A stretch of DNA of 64,000 bases from UMGS1668 sp035447605 (GCA_035447605.1 DAOTHJ010000010.1:5468-69467), one strand, 5' to 3'; positions 38,704 through 49,527 are shown, numbered from the stretch's first letter. A program made the numbers and translations. The notes: generated by a model from the letters alone, not told the origin.

Positions 38704-40368
38704 ATGGAGGATGCGGCGCTTGCCGAGTTGCTCTTTCCGAACGTCACCGCGACGCCGGAAGAGATAGAGGAAAAATACCCGAAGAGGGACCTGCCCGAGG
38801 GGGCCAAGGTCACACGGATCGCGCCGAGCCCGACCGGTTTCATGCATCTGGGGAACCTGTTCGGCGCCCTGACGGACGAGCGTCTGGCCCATCAGTCCGG
38901 CGGCGTATTTTATCTCCGGATCGAGGATACGGATCTCAAGCGGCAGGTCGAGGGCGGCGTGGAAAAGATCCTCGACGTCTTCCATAAATTCGGCCTTCGG
39001 TTCGACGAGGGCGCCCTCGAAAACGGCGGGGAGTTCGGCAACTACGGCCCCTACCGACAGCGGCAGAGGGCGGAGATCTATCATGTCTTTGCCAAAAAGC
39101 TCGTGTCGGAGGGCAGGGCCTATCCCTGCTTCTGCACCGAGGAGGAGCTTGCCGGCATGCGCGAGCGGCAGGAGGCGGAGAAGGCGAATCCCGGCTATTA
39201 CGGCAAGTGGGCCGTCTGGCGCGGCCGCAGTTTTGAAGAGATAAAAGGGGAGCTGGACGCCGGCAGGCCTTGGGTGCTGCGCTTCCGCAGCGAAGGCGAT
39301 CCGGAAAAATATCTCCACCTGACCGATCTCGTCAAGGGGCAGATCGACATGCCGGAGAACGATCAGGATATCGTCCTGCTCAAATCCGACGGCATCCCGA
39401 CCTACCATTTCGCCCATGTGATCGACGACCACCTGATGCGCACGACGCACGTCGTCCGCGGCGAGGAGTGGATCGCGACATGGCCGTTCCACGTCCAGCT
39501 CTTTCAGGCGCTCGGCTGGAAATCGCCGAAATATGTCCATACCGCTCAGCTCATGAAGATGGACGGCGGCAGCAAGCGCAAACTCTCCAAGCGCAAGGAC
39601 CCGGAACTCGCGTTGGATTACTATTTTGCCGAGGGCTATCCGGTCCCTTCCGTCATGGAATACCTGATGACGCTCTTGAATTCCAATTTTGAGGAGTGGC
39701 GCCTCGCCAATCCCGCGGCCCCATTCGGCGATTTCAAATTCACCACCAACAAAATGAGCGTCAGCGGCTCGCTCTTTGATCTCGACAAGCTCCGCGACGT
39801 CTCCCGCAACGTCGTCGCTATGATGACGACGGAGGAGGTCTGGGGCTACCTGACCGCATGGGCGGAACAGTATGCGCCGGATTTTTACGCGCTTCTCACG
39901 GCCGAACCGGCTTATACGAAAGCGATCCTTTCCATCGGCCGCGGCATTCCGAAGCCGAGGAAGGATATCGCCGTCTGGAGCGAGTTCCGGGAGTATATGG
40001 CCTTCTTCTTCGACGAACTGTTTACCCCCGGCAGCGAGTATCCGGAGAACGTGCCCGCGGAGGATCTCCGCGCCGTGCTCACGGAATATCTGGCGCTTTA
40101 CGATGAGCACGACGATCAGGAGGCATGGTTCCAGAAGATTCGGGATCTCTGCACCGCCCATGGCTATGCCGCGCTGCCGAAGGAATACCGACAGCATCCC
40201 GAGCTTTATAAAGGCCACGTCGGCGATCTCTCCGCGGTACTCCGCATGGCGGTCACCGGCCGGGTCAACAGCCCGGATATGTACGAAGTGATGCGCGTCA
40301 TGGGCGCGGAAAGAGTCCGGGAAAGGCTCGTTTTGGCGTTGGAACGGCCCGCCGCTTCGCAGAAATAA
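38704..40368 (+). CDS. gltX: Glutamate--tRNA ligase
   Basis: A 554-residue class I synthetase, somewhat longer than the usual 480-500. The HIGH-type motif is APSPTGFMHLGN, RIEDTDLKRQVEGG follows, and the KMSKS-type loop is KRKLSKRKD. An N-terminal extension of about 35 residues (EEIEEKYPKRDLPEGAKV) precedes the catalytic core. A dedicated glnS gene follows, so this enzyme need not mischarge tRNA(Gln). GGAGG lies 11 bases before the ATG. Confidence 0.93.
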   Translation: MEDAALAELLFPNVTATPEEIEEKYPKRDLPEGAKVTRIAPSPTGFMHLGNLFGALTDERLAHQSGGVFYLRIEDTDLKRQVEGGVEKILDVFHKFGLRFDEGALENGGEFGNYGPYRQRQRAEIYHVFAKKLVSEGRAYPCFCTEEELAGMRERQEAEKANPGYYGKWAVWRGRSFEEIKGELDAGRPWVLRFRSEGDPEKYLHLTDLVKGQIDMPENDQDIVLLKSDGIPTYHFAHVIDDHLMRTTHVVRGEEWIATWPFHVQLFQALGWKSPKYVHTAQLMKMDGGSKRKLSKRKDPELALDYYFAEGYPVPSVMEYLMTLLNSNFEEWRLANPAAPFGDFKFTTNKMSVSGSLFDLDKLRDVSRNVVAMMTTEEVWGYLTAWAEQYAPDFYALLTAEPAYTKAILSIGRGIPKPRKDIAVWSEFREYMAFFFDELFTPGSEYPENVPAEDLRAVLTEYLALYDEHDDQEAWFQKIRDLCTAHGYAALPKEYRQHPELYKGHVGDLSAVLRMAVTGRVNSPDMYEVMRVMGAERVRERLVLALERPAASQK

Positions 40369-40503
40369 ATAACCGAAAAGAACCGCGCCGCGAGGGCGTT
40401 TTCTGGTGCCGTTTTTCGTGCGGCTTAATAAATACGGCGGAACCGTCGGTTTTCCGGCCGGGTCCCGTCCCGAAGAATTTGTGTGGAAACAGAGGAGAAC
40501 ATC

Positions 40504-42171
<1,668 letters not shown>

Positions 42172-42213
42172 AACGGGAATGACACAATGTCTGAAGAAGG
42201 GGAATGACGAGAG

Positions 42214-42600
42214 ATGTTTACATGGTTGTATGCTCTTCCCAGCGTGAACGGAGCGGTCGCGGTGCTGATCGGAATCGGCGTCTGCTGGGGAATCTATCTG
42301 ACCGCCTATCTGGTCAACCGGACCAACCGGAACAAAAAAGGTGTGCTCTGGGGGGTCCTTTCGATGCTGGCGGTGACGTTCGCCTGCGACGTATTCTGGC
42401 TTTTCTATTATTTTCCGCACTTCCAGTACGAGAACCGGGGGCTGGCCGGATTCTTCTGGCTGCTCCTTCTGCCCGGCGCGCTGGCCGTGCTCTGGGTGGT
42501 TCTCAGTTCGGTCAACGAACTCCGCCGGCGCAGCGCGGAACGTGCCCGCGCAAAGCTGGAGCGCATGCGTCAGGAATCGGAAAACAGCGAGCAAAAATGA
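42214..42600 (+). CDS. Small integral membrane protein, unknown function
   Basis: A 128-residue protein with three hydrophobic helices (about 9-33, 45-67, 79-98) and a positively charged, probably coiled tail (RRRSAERARAKLERMRQE). No family recognised. It begins 42 bases after glnS and may be co-transcribed. GACGAGAG is a modest ribosome binding site. Confidence 0.6.
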   Translation: MFTWLYALPSVNGAVAVLIGIGVCWGIYLTAYLVNRTNRNKKGVLWGVLSMLAVTFACDVFWLFYYFPHFQYENRGLAGFFWLLLLPGALAVLWVVLSSVNELRRRSAERARAKLERMRQESENSEQK

Positions 42601-42644
42601 GGATATTCTTTCGTTCATTTTGCTTCTAAGAAACGGAAATCCCC

Positions 42645-42672
42645 TTGATATTTTTGTTTCCCATGCTATAAT
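42645..42672 (+). promoter_or_regulatory. Sigma-A promoter of the PH-macrodomain pair
   Basis: TTGATA (42645-42650), 16-base spacer, TATAAT (42667-42672). Confidence 0.7.
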
Positions 42673-42697
42673 TGGTTAAAAAGGGGTGGATTCTGCG

Positions 42698-43072
42698 ATG
42701 AAATATGTCGAAAGGAAGCGTTGGCTCCTGTTCGGCCTCCCGTGGACCTTTACCAAGTATACCGTCACCGGTGAGCAGCTGACGGTCAACACGGGCTTCC
42801 TGCGTCAGGAAGAGAACGACTGTTATCTTTACAAAGTTCAGGATACCGTTCTTCGCACTTCCCTGACGGAGCGGCTATTCGGCTTGGGCACGGTGGTCTG
42901 CAAAACCGGGGATGCCACTCATCCGGAGCTGATCCTGCGCCATGTTCGGCGGGCGAAAGAGATCAAGAATTTCATCGTTGAGCAGTCCGAGAGAGAGCGT
43001 ATGGAGCGCAGAACCATCAATACCCTTAATATCGGCGCAAATCTCGAAGACGCCGATCAGGTGATTGAGTAG
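42698..43072 (+). CDS. Bacterial PH-domain protein (YdbS/bPH2-like)
   Basis: A 124-residue protein. FTKYTVTGEQLTVNTGFLRQEENDCYLYKVQDTVLR has the look of a bacterial PH domain (bPH_2): a short hydrophobic lead (LLFGLPWTF), then beta strands ending with a helix (AKEIKNFIVEQ). Such domains act at the membrane but the ligand is not known. AAGGGG lies 11 bases before the ATG at 42698. The macrodomain gene starts 20 bases downstream, so they form a pair. Confidence 0.72.
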   Translation: MKYVERKRWLLFGLPWTFTKYTVTGEQLTVNTGFLRQEENDCYLYKVQDTVLRTSLTERLFGLGTVVCKTGDATHPELILRHVRRAKEIKNFIVEQSERERMERRTINTLNIGANLEDADQVIE

Positions 43073-43092
43073 TAAGGAAAGGAAAGAGTGCC

Positions 43093-43617
43093 ATGTCTAA
43101 TTTTACCGTCATCAAGGGCAACATCGTTGATATGAAAGTTGACGCGATCGTCAATGCCGCCAATACGAGTCTGATGGGCGACGAAGGCGTCGACGGGTAC
43201 ATTCACCGTGCCGCCGGCGCGGAGCTCGTCAGCTGCTGCCGCAGGATCGGCACCTGCAAAACCGGAGAAGCCGTCATCACGCCGGGCTTCAAACTGGATG
43301 CCAAATACATCATTCACGCGGTCGGCCCGATCTGGAACCGCGGCCTTAACAACGAGGAGGAGCTGCTCTGCAAGGCATATCTCAGCGCGCTGAATCTTGC
43401 CGTCGAGTATAACTGCCGCAGTGTTGCGTTCCCGTCCCTTTCCACCGGAGCGTATCGCTTCCCGCTGGATAAAGCCGCACCGATTGCCGTCAAGACCATC
43501 CTCTCTTTCCTCGAGAACGACACCTGTATCGAAGACGTCTATATGGTCTGCTTTGATGCCAAGACAAAAGAGGCCTACGACAAAGTCATGAAGGATCTCG
43601 GCCTCGCTACGGAATAA
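43093..43617 (+). CDS. Macrodomain protein (O-acetyl-ADP-ribose deacetylase type)
   Basis: A 174-residue single macrodomain, as in YmdB/MacroD. The ADP-ribose signature is VDAIVNAANTSLMGDEGVDGYIHRAAG, where the usual GGGG before VDG is GDEG, and the second loop is FPSLSTGAYRFPLDKAA. Family members hydrolyse O-acetyl-ADP-ribose or remove ADP-ribose from proteins. AGGAAAGGAAAG precedes the ATG. Partner gene encodes a PH-like protein. Confidence 0.9.
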   Translation: MSNFTVIKGNIVDMKVDAIVNAANTSLMGDEGVDGYIHRAAGAELVSCCRRIGTCKTGEAVITPGFKLDAKYIIHAVGPIWNRGLNNEEELLCKAYLSALNLAVEYNCRSVAFPSLSTGAYRFPLDKAAPIAVKTILSFLENDTCIEDVYMVCFDAKTKEAYDKVMKDLGLATE

Positions 43618-43642
43618 GACGGCCCTTTCCTGAATTCATAAA

Positions 43643-43678
43643 AAAGAAGCCTTTCCGGCGGACGGAAAGGCTTTTTTG
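43643..43678 (+). terminator. Terminator after the macrodomain gene
   Basis: 11-bp stem AAGCCTTTCCG / CGGAAAGGCTT followed by a T run. Confidence 0.85.
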
Positions 43679-43855
43679 CTTGAAAAAAAAACGGAGCGGG
43701 AGAGGCCGGCCCCATCCCGGTGGAGATATGGGATCTGGCCGCTTTTTTCTTTCGGCTGCCGCAGCAGGATTTCTTCCGCTTCCGGCTCGAGCGGAATAAG
43801 AGGCCCCGGATGCGGGAAAAGTTTTTTGGAGCAGGTCTCCTTCGTGGATACCGGC

Positions 43856-43884
43856 TTTACAACGCCCGCGCAAAATAGTAAAAT
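43856..43884 (+). promoter_or_regulatory. Sigma-A promoter of the cyclophilin gene
   Basis: TTTACA (43856-43861), 17-base spacer, TAAAAT (43879-43884). Confidence 0.6.
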
Positions 43885-43913
43885 GAATGCATTATAAAAA
43901 CGGAGGCGGAACC

Positions 43914-44402
43914 ATGGTTGTGATTGAAATGGCGGACGGCGGCATTATTAAGATTGAACTTGATAAAAAAGCCGCGCCGCTCACCTGCGAAAATTTTGAG
44001 CTTCTGGCCGGCACCGGCTTCTTCGACGGCCTCATTTTCCACCGCGTTATCAAAGGTTTTATGATTCAGGGCGGAGATCCTTACGGCGCGGATCCGATGA
44101 AGGCCGGCATGGGCGGCTCCGGGATCAACGTAAAAGGCGAATTTGCGGCCAACGGCTGGGAGAATCCGATCTCCCATGTGCGCGGCGTCGTCTCGATGGC
44201 CCGCTCTCAGGATCCGGATTCCGCGAGTTCCCAGTTCTTTATTGTACATGAGGACAGCACCTTCCTCGACGGCCAGTATGCTGCTTTCGGCCGCGTGGTC
44301 GAGGGCATGGACGTCGTGGATACGATCGCGAACAGCGCGGTCCGCAACGAGCGCCCGGTCTACGCAAAAAAGATGAAGAAAGTATACCTGACCGATGAAT
44401 GA
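43914..44402 (+). CDS. Peptidyl-prolyl cis-trans isomerase, cyclophilin type
   Basis: A 162-residue cytoplasmic cyclophilin with no signal peptide. FHRVIKGFMIQGGDP carries the catalytic arginine and the hydrophobic pocket, SSQFFIVHED and LDGQYAAFGRVVEGMDVVD complete the family core. Catalyses proline isomerisation during folding. GGAGGCGG lies before the ATG at 43914; the ATG at 43887 is unsupported. It overlaps the following gene by eight bases. Confidence 0.93.
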   Translation: MVVIEMADGGIIKIELDKKAAPLTCENFELLAGTGFFDGLIFHRVIKGFMIQGGDPYGADPMKAGMGGSGINVKGEFAANGWENPISHVRGVVSMARSQDPDSASSQFFIVHEDSTFLDGQYAAFGRVVEGMDVVDTIANSAVRNERPVYAKKMKKVYLTDE

Positions 44403-44877
44403 GCAGGAAGGAAAACAGGGCGGCCGAAAGAAATTTTGGGCGTCCCTGAAGGCAAAGGAATCCCTGCAATATGTTGCGATCATGGCCGCCGGGCTCTGGG
44501 GGGCGCCCCTGTTCGGCAGGTGGATGGGCGAGGTCGACCGGGAGGTCTATCTGGTCTATCTTCTGCTGATCTCCGGCCTGCCGATGCTCGCGGCGGTCAC
44601 CGGCTATGTGATGGGCGACCGGGATGGCATCTGCCCGCCGGTTTATCCGGCAATCTTTCTGCTGAGCTACGGCGCCACGGTGGTCTTCTTCTCCTTATAT
44701 GCCGCGGCATGGAAGACGGCGCTGATCTATACGGCGCTTGCGGCGGCGGGCAGCTTTTTCGGCTGGCTGCGCAGGCAAAGGCGCATCCGCGACATCCTTG
44801 CCGGGAAAAAGGAGGAACACAAGACGCCGCTCCTGCTGAAGCTTTTCGATCGATATGACGTCAAAAAATACAAATGA
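44395..44877 (+). CDS. Multi-helix membrane protein, unknown function
   Basis: A 160-residue protein with a charged N-terminus and four hydrophobic segments (about 26-44, 52-72, 84-102, 106-122), ending in a basic region (RRQRRIRDILAGKK). No family recognised. Starts inside the cyclophilin gene, so expression is coupled. Confidence 0.65.
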   Translation: MNEQEGKQGGRKKFWASLKAKESLQYVAIMAAGLWGAPLFGRWMGEVDREVYLVYLLLISGLPMLAAVTGYVMGDRDGICPPVYPAIFLLSYGATVVFFSLYAAAWKTALIYTALAAAGSFFGWLRRQRRIRDILAGKKEEHKTPLLLKLFDRYDVKKYK

Positions 44878-44917
44878 TCGGGGAACGGAGGAAGAAAAAT
44901 CCCGCCGCCCCATATGA

Positions 44918-44952
44918 AAAAAACGTCCGCAGAATCTCTGCGGACGTTTTTT
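44918..44952. terminator. Bidirectional terminator between convergent genes
   Basis: 16-bp perfect stem AAAAAACGTCCGCAGA / TCTGCGGACGTTTTTT with a 3-base loop. Confidence 0.92.
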
Positions 44953-45139
44953 CAATAAGGAGAGAAGTGAAGAAAAATACTGCTTGCCGGCCGTGATAGC
45001 GGCTGGGCGAAATCCTTGCCGGAGGGCCTGACGATTTCCTCCCTGCGCGGTTTATTCTATCACACCGGGCATGAATAAATCTTTTTCGGAATTTTACGAA
45101 ACATGCCTTTTTTCGTGTCGATTTTCTGAAAAAATGTGC

Positions 45140-46027
45140 TCACTTGCAGAGCAGATTGACGGCGCTGTGAAGGTTTTCAATTGTAAGGCCGTCCTGTCCG
45201 GGCTCGAATTCGCCGTCCAGCGACCAGCCGCCGTCAGGGTTGGAGAGCACGGTGATTCTGCCGGTGGAGGCGAAGTCGATCATGCTGCAGTCGTACTGCC
45301 GGTTGGTCAGCGCGCGCACGATCTCCGCGAGGTCGGCGGCGGTCTCCGGCGGCCGGATCAGCATGATCTCAAATTTGCCGTCGTTCATATCCACGATGGT
45401 CGGGTCGATGGTGAGGATGCCGCCGAGCGAGGTGGAGTTGCTGATCGCGCCGAAAAGATATTCGCCCTCAAAGATGGTTCCGTCCGCATCCAGCTTGATG
45501 TATTCCGGCTTCATATAAGGCAGGCCACGGGTGCCCTCAAGAATATAGGCGAGGTGGCCGAGAAAATTCTTGACCGCCTGAGGAGTGGAATAGCTCGCAT
45601 GGGTAAAGGCGCCAAAGGAAGCGACATAAGAAAAATGCCGGCTGCCGAATTTTCCGGCGTCAAAGGGACGCGGCGTGCCCTCGGCAACCTCTCTGGCCGC
45701 CTCCATCACATCGAGGGAGAGGCCAAGACTGTTGGCGAAGTCGTTGGTGCTGCCCGCCGGAATATAGCCGATCGGGGAAGGAATGCCGCTTTCCAGAATG
45801 CCATGCAGCGTCTCGTTGAATGTGCCGTCTCCGCCGATGCAGGCGATGACATCATATTGGGCGCCGTATTCCTCAACCCACTGCGTCGCGTCGCCGCGTT
45901 TTCCGGTCACAAATACGGTGGTTATAAAATCCTTTGCGCAAAAGAGCCCGATCACATCCGCAAGATAGCGGTTCGCAGCCCGAAGACCCGCGCAGGGATT
46001 CAGAATGAGCATCAGCCTTTTTGACAT
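45140..46027 (-). CDS. Diacylglycerol/lipid kinase family protein (YegS/DgkB-like)
   Basis: A 295-residue lipid kinase. LILNPCAG starts the ATP-binding domain, CIGGDGTFNETLHG is the GGDGT signature, PAGSTNDFANSLGL the second conserved loop, and the C-terminal domain ends with GEFEPGQDGLTI. Family members phosphorylate diacylglycerol or related lipids at the membrane. GGAGGCGG lies before the ATG at 46027; the frame runs to 46087 through the promoter. Confidence 0.9.
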   Translation of the reverse strand: MSKRLMLILNPCAGLRAANRYLADVIGLFCAKDFITTVFVTGKRGDATQWVEEYGAQYDVIACIGGDGTFNETLHGILESGIPSPIGYIPAGSTNDFANSLGLSLDVMEAAREVAEGTPRPFDAGKFGSRHFSYVASFGAFTHASYSTPQAVKNFLGHLAYILEGTRGLPYMKPEYIKLDADGTIFEGEYLFGAISNSTSLGGILTIDPTIVDMNDGKFEIMLIRPPETAADLAEIVRALTNRQYDCSMIDFASTGRITVLSNPDGGWSLDGEFEPGQDGLTIENLHSAVNLLCK

Positions 46028-46058
46028 ATTTTCCGCCTCCGGTTTTAAATCGTAACCT

Positions 46059-46087
46059 ATGATACCTAAAATGGCCCTGCTTGTCAA
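46059..46087 (-). promoter_or_regulatory. Sigma-A promoter of the lipid kinase gene
   Basis: On the minus strand TTGACA (46082-46087), 17-base spacer, TATCAT (46059-46064). Confidence 0.7.
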
Positions 46088-46268
46088 GGAAAGGCCCGCC
46101 CGTGCTCAAAATGGACCTGCCAATTAATATGGGGAAACGGCTGGTATTCCGGCGCCTGTGGCGAGCACGGCACATCCCGGTCAGGGTAAAGGAAAGGTCC
46201 TGCCGGATGCCGTCCGCGGCCCCGCAGAAAGTTCAGAGGAATTTTAAGTAATTTTAATTTTTCTTCCC

Positions 46269-46274
46269 TATAAT
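46269..46274 (+). promoter_or_regulatory. -10 element before the GT2-GtrA gene
   Basis: TATAAT 39 bases before the start codon; the sequence at the -35 position is AT-rich but poor. Confidence 0.45.
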
Positions 46275-46312
46275 GACTCCAAAGACTTGAAAAGCAAAAG
46301 GAGTGACCGCGA

Positions 46313-47365
46313 ATGGTCAGGATCGCACTGATCCCTTCCTATGAGCCGGACCAACACCTGCTGCAGCTGCTGCAGGAGCTCTGCGAGGCCGGCTTTAAGC
46401 GGATTGTCGTGGATGACGGGAGCGGGGAGGCCGCCCAAGCGCTGTATGAGCGCGTGCCGGAGGGCACCGTCGTCCGGAGACATCCGAAAAATTACGGAAA
46501 AGGCCGCGCGCTGAAAACGGGGCTTTCCTATATTCATGCCCAATATCCGGAGGATGCCGTCGTGGTCACGCTCGATGCGGACGGCCAGCACCGCGTGGCG
46601 GATGCGGTTCGCTGCGCGCAGGCGGCGGAAGAATCCCCCGGTTCCCTGATTCTGGGGAGCCGCTCGTTCAGCGAAGGAGTTCCCCTGCGGAGCAAATTCG
46701 GAAACACGGTGACGAGGTTCATCTACCGGCTCTCCTCCGGGGTCTCCGTCGGCGACACACAGACCGGCCTGCGGGCCTTTCATACGGAAATGATCCCTTT
46801 TTTGATGATGATCGAGGGGGAGCGCTACGAATATGAAATGAATATGCTGCTCGAATGCCCGAGGCGCGGCATCCCGATCCGGGAGATTCCCACCGCCACC
46901 GTCTACGAGAACAACAACGCGGGCTCCCATTTCCAGACGTTCCGGGATTCCTACCGGATCTACCGCGACATTCTCAAATTTGCGGGCTCCTCGTTCATCG
47001 GCTTTCTGGTGGACTACGGCCTTTACAGCCTTCTGGCCGTTTTCACGTCGCCTTTGGGGAGCATCGGCGTGCCTCTCTCCAACATCGTTGCAAGGGTCGT
47101 CAGCGCCTCGGTCAATTATATGATCAATAAACGATTCGTTTTCCACAACCATGACAGCGTGCTCCGGACCGGCATCCAGTATTTTCTGCTGGCAGCCGGC
47201 ATCCTTTGCGGAAACACGCTGCTGCTCAACTGGCTGGTGACCGGCGTCGGCGTCAACAAGTTTGCGGCGAAGCTCGTCACGGAAGTCACGTTCTTCACCC
47301 TGAGCTGGCTGTTCCAGAAGACGGTCGTCTTCCGAAAGAAAAAGACGGGGGATGAGGTCTCATGA
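46313..47365 (+). CDS. Glycosyltransferase family 2 fused to a GtrA-like membrane domain
   Basis: A 350-residue two-domain protein. Residues 1-215 are a GT-A (GT2, DPM1-like) domain with ALIPSYEP, VVDDGSGE and the DADGQHR metal-binding motif, typical of polyprenyl-phosphate sugar synthesis. From about 225 four membrane helices form a GtrA-like domain (SSFIGFLVDYGLYSLLAV, NYMINKRFVFH), the type thought to move lipid-linked sugars across the membrane. AAAGGAGTG precedes the ATG. The next gene overlaps by four bases. Likely role is cell-surface glycan decoration; the sugar is unknown. Confidence 0.88.
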   Translation: MVRIALIPSYEPDQHLLQLLQELCEAGFKRIVVDDGSGEAAQALYERVPEGTVVRRHPKNYGKGRALKTGLSYIHAQYPEDAVVVTLDADGQHRVADAVRCAQAAEESPGSLILGSRSFSEGVPLRSKFGNTVTRFIYRLSSGVSVGDTQTGLRAFHTEMIPFLMMIEGERYEYEMNMLLECPRRGIPIREIPTATVYENNNAGSHFQTFRDSYRIYRDILKFAGSSFIGFLVDYGLYSLLAVFTSPLGSIGVPLSNIVARVVSASVNYMINKRFVFHNHDSVLRTGIQYFLLAAGILCGNTLLLNWLVTGVGVNKFAAKLVTEVTFFTLSWLFQKTVVFRKKKTGDEVS

Positions 47366-48366
47366 AAACACGCAGACGATACCGCCTTTGGGGAACGATG
47401 TACGCCGTCGCGCTGATTCTGTTTACGGCGTATGTGCTGCTCGATACGTTCGTCATTCCGCGGAGCTATGCGGCGGTGCAGGACGGCACGATCCAAGCGG
47501 AAACTTCCGGCGAAGATGAGGAAATCACCGTTTCCACTTCGGGTGCTTCCAGGGCTGAAAATTCCGCCGACGATCCGGAGACCTCCGATGCTTCGGATAC
47601 CGGAAAATCGTCCTCGGCGGCCGAAACCGTCACGGCCACGGATACTTCCTATCAAAACAGCGGCGTTTCGATCACGATGACGACCACCCGCTACGAGGAT
47701 ACGACGGTCTATGTGGCCGACATCACGCTCTCCTCCGCCGAGGCGCTGAAAACCGCGCTCGCAAAGGATACCTACGGAAAGAATCTCACGGAAAAGACCT
47801 CCGTCATGGCGGAGGAACACAGCGCCGTCCTCGCCGTCAACGGGGACTATTACGGCGCGCAGAACCGGGGCTATGTGATCCGCAACGGCACGCTCTACCG
47901 GGACACCGCCGCTTCATCCGATCAGGAGGATTTGGTGATCGGTTCCGACGGGTCGTTTTCCATCATCAAAGAGGGAGACGTCACCGCGCAGGAGCTGCTG
48001 GATGAGGGCGCGTGGCAGGTGTTTTCCTTCGGCCCGGCGCTGGTGGAGGACGGCAGCATTTCCGTCGGCACCGATACCGAAGTGGATAAGGCAAAGACCA
48101 GCAATCCCCGCACGGCGATCGGCGAAATCGCGCAGCTCCATTATGTGATGGTCGTGGCGGACGGGCGCACGGAGGAATCGGCGGGTCTCTCCCTGTATGA
48201 ATTTGCGGAGTTCCTGCAAAATCTGGGCGTCTCCACCGCCTACAATCTCGACGGAGGCGGCTCCTCCACCATGTATTTTAACGGGCAGGTCATCAATAAC
48301 CCGACTTCGGGCGGGGATACAATTTCGGAAAGGAAGGTGAGCGACATTGTCTACGTCGGCGTCTGA
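47362..48366 (+). CDS. Phosphodiester glycosidase (NAGPA)-domain exported protein
   Basis: A 334-residue protein with one N-terminal membrane anchor (about 10-30), a Ser/Thr/Asp/Glu-rich linker of some 70 residues, and a NAGPA domain (PF09992-like): AVLAVNGDYYGAQNRGYVIRNG, FGPALVEDG, SNPRTAIGEI and STAYNLDGGGSSTMYFNG are hallmark blocks. The family cleaves sugar-phosphodiester bonds and is exported. Overlap with the glycosyltransferase stop (ATGA) implies one operon and a link to surface glycopolymers. Confidence 0.88.
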   Translation: MKTRRRYRLWGTMYAVALILFTAYVLLDTFVIPRSYAAVQDGTIQAETSGEDEEITVSTSGASRAENSADDPETSDASDTGKSSSAAETVTATDTSYQNSGVSITMTTTRYEDTTVYVADITLSSAEALKTALAKDTYGKNLTEKTSVMAEEHSAVLAVNGDYYGAQNRGYVIRNGTLYRDTAASSDQEDLVIGSDGSFSIIKEGDVTAQELLDEGAWQVFSFGPALVEDGSISVGTDTEVDKAKTSNPRTAIGEIAQLHYVMVVADGRTEESAGLSLYEFAEFLQNLGVSTAYNLDGGGSSTMYFNGQVINNPTSGGDTISERKVSDIVYVGV

Positions 48367-48751
48367 CCACAGAAGGATGCGTTTTCTCGCGCGGAGGTAT
48401 CTGCTGATCTCGCTCTTCTGCCTGATTTTTTCCTGCGTCTATGAGTCCTTCAGCCACGGGGTCCGGTCCGGCTTCATGATTTTTTTGTTTTTGTTCCCGC
48501 TGCTGCTGGGCGCGGTACCGGCTTTCGTCATGAGCATCGCATTTGTGCCGGTTCCCTCCGCGGCGGCGCGGTGCTTTTGGCATGCGGGAGTCGCGGCCCT
48601 CTCGGTCGGAAGCTGTCTCTCCGGAATTCTGGAGATCTACGGGACGACGTCGCCCTACGTCTGGGTCTACTGGGTCGTCGGGTCGCTTCTGCTGCTGGCG
48701 GGGGCGCTGCGGTATTTTCTGGCGCGCGGCAGCCGCCGGAGTGGAGGATAG
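48347..48751 (+). CDS. Small membrane protein, unknown function
   Basis: A 134-residue protein with four hydrophobic helices (about 17-32, 41-66, 78-97, 102-123). The TTG at 48347 is preceded by GAAGGTGAG at suitable spacing and overlaps the NAGPA gene by 20 bases; an ATG at 48377 is the alternative but its binding site is too close. No family recognised. Third gene of the glycan operon. Confidence 0.6.
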   Translation: MSTSASDHRRMRFLARRYLLISLFCLIFSCVYESFSHGVRSGFMIFLFLFPLLLGAVPAFVMSIAFVPVPSAAARCFWHAGVAALSVGSCLSGILEIYGTTSPYVWVYWVVGSLLLLAGALRYFLARGSRRSGG

Positions 48752-48798
48752 ACGCGGCCTGAGAAAGAAACGCCGCATTGAGACCGGAGCGGAAGATT

Positions 48799-48828
48799 CC
48801 GACAAAATTGGCGCGGATGTGATATAAT
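48799..48828 (+). promoter_or_regulatory. Putative promoter of the two-component operon
   Basis: CCGACA (48799-48804), 18-base spacer, TATAAT (48823-48828), then GGGAGGGAAG before the ATG at 48853. Confidence 0.5.
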
Positions 48829-48852
48829 CAAGAAAAAAGGGAGGGAAGTTCC

Positions 48853-49527
48853 ATGCGGCTTTTGCTTGCGGAGGATGAAAAGATCCTTTCGGATGCGCTG
48901 GTCACGATCCTGACCCACAGCGGCTATTCCGTGGATGCGGTCTACAACGGCCGGGACGCGCTGGATTATTTGGAGAACGGCGGCTACGACGGCGCCGTTT
49001 TGGATATCATGATGCCGAAAATGGACGGCCTGACGGTGCTGCGGCACATCCGGGAGGAGGGCATGACCCTGCCGGTTCTGATGCTGACGGCGAAGGCCGA
49101 GATCGACGACCGGGTGACCGGGCTCGACAGCGGCGCGGACGATTATCTGACGAAGCCGTTCGATTCAAAGGAACTTCTGGCGAGAATCCGCGCCATGACG
49201 AGACGGCAGCCGGAGCTTCAGGATACGGTGCTTCAGTTCGGGGGCCTCTCCCTGGACCGCGCCGGATTCACGCTCTCCGGCGCCGGGGAGTCGGTGCGCC
49301 TCTCCAACAAGGAATTTCAGATGATGGAGATGCTGATGGGAAACCCCGGCCAGGTGGTTCCCACCGAGCGGTTTCTTGAAAAAATCTGGGGATATGACAG
49401 CGAGGCGGAAATCAACGTCGTGTGGGTCTACATCTCGGGTCTGCGCAAAAAGATCGCGCATCTCGGCGCGGAGGTGCAGATCCGGGCGGCGCGCGGCGTG
49501 GGATATTCTTTGGAGGAAAAGCGATGA
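48853..49527 (+). CDS. OmpR-family response regulator
   Basis: A 224-residue regulator. Receiver domain: acidic pocket LLAEDEK, phospho-acceptor D51 in AVLDIMMPK, K101 in LTKPF. The C-terminal winged helix (LSNKEFQMMEMLMGNPGQVV to GVGYSLEEKR) binds DNA as tandem direct repeats in this family. Overlaps the kinase gene by four bases. A pair of 11-bp-spaced heptamers sits before the VTC operon downstream and is a candidate target. Confidence 0.92.
   Translation: MRLLLAEDEKILSDALVTILTHSGYSVDAVYNGRDALDYLENGGYDGAVLDIMMPKMDGLTVLRHIREEGMTLPVLMLTAKAEIDDRVTGLDSGADDYLTKPFDSKELLARIRAMTRRQPELQDTVLQFGGLSLDRAGFTLSGAGESVRLSNKEFQMMEMLMGNPGQVVPTERFLEKIWGYDSEAEINVVWVYISGLRKKIAHLGAEVQIRAARGVGYSLEEKR

Noticed and set aside
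45071..46024. Plus-strand 317-codon open frame
   Set aside because: Antisense shadow of the lipid kinase gene, whose GGDGT and other motifs are clear on the minus strand.
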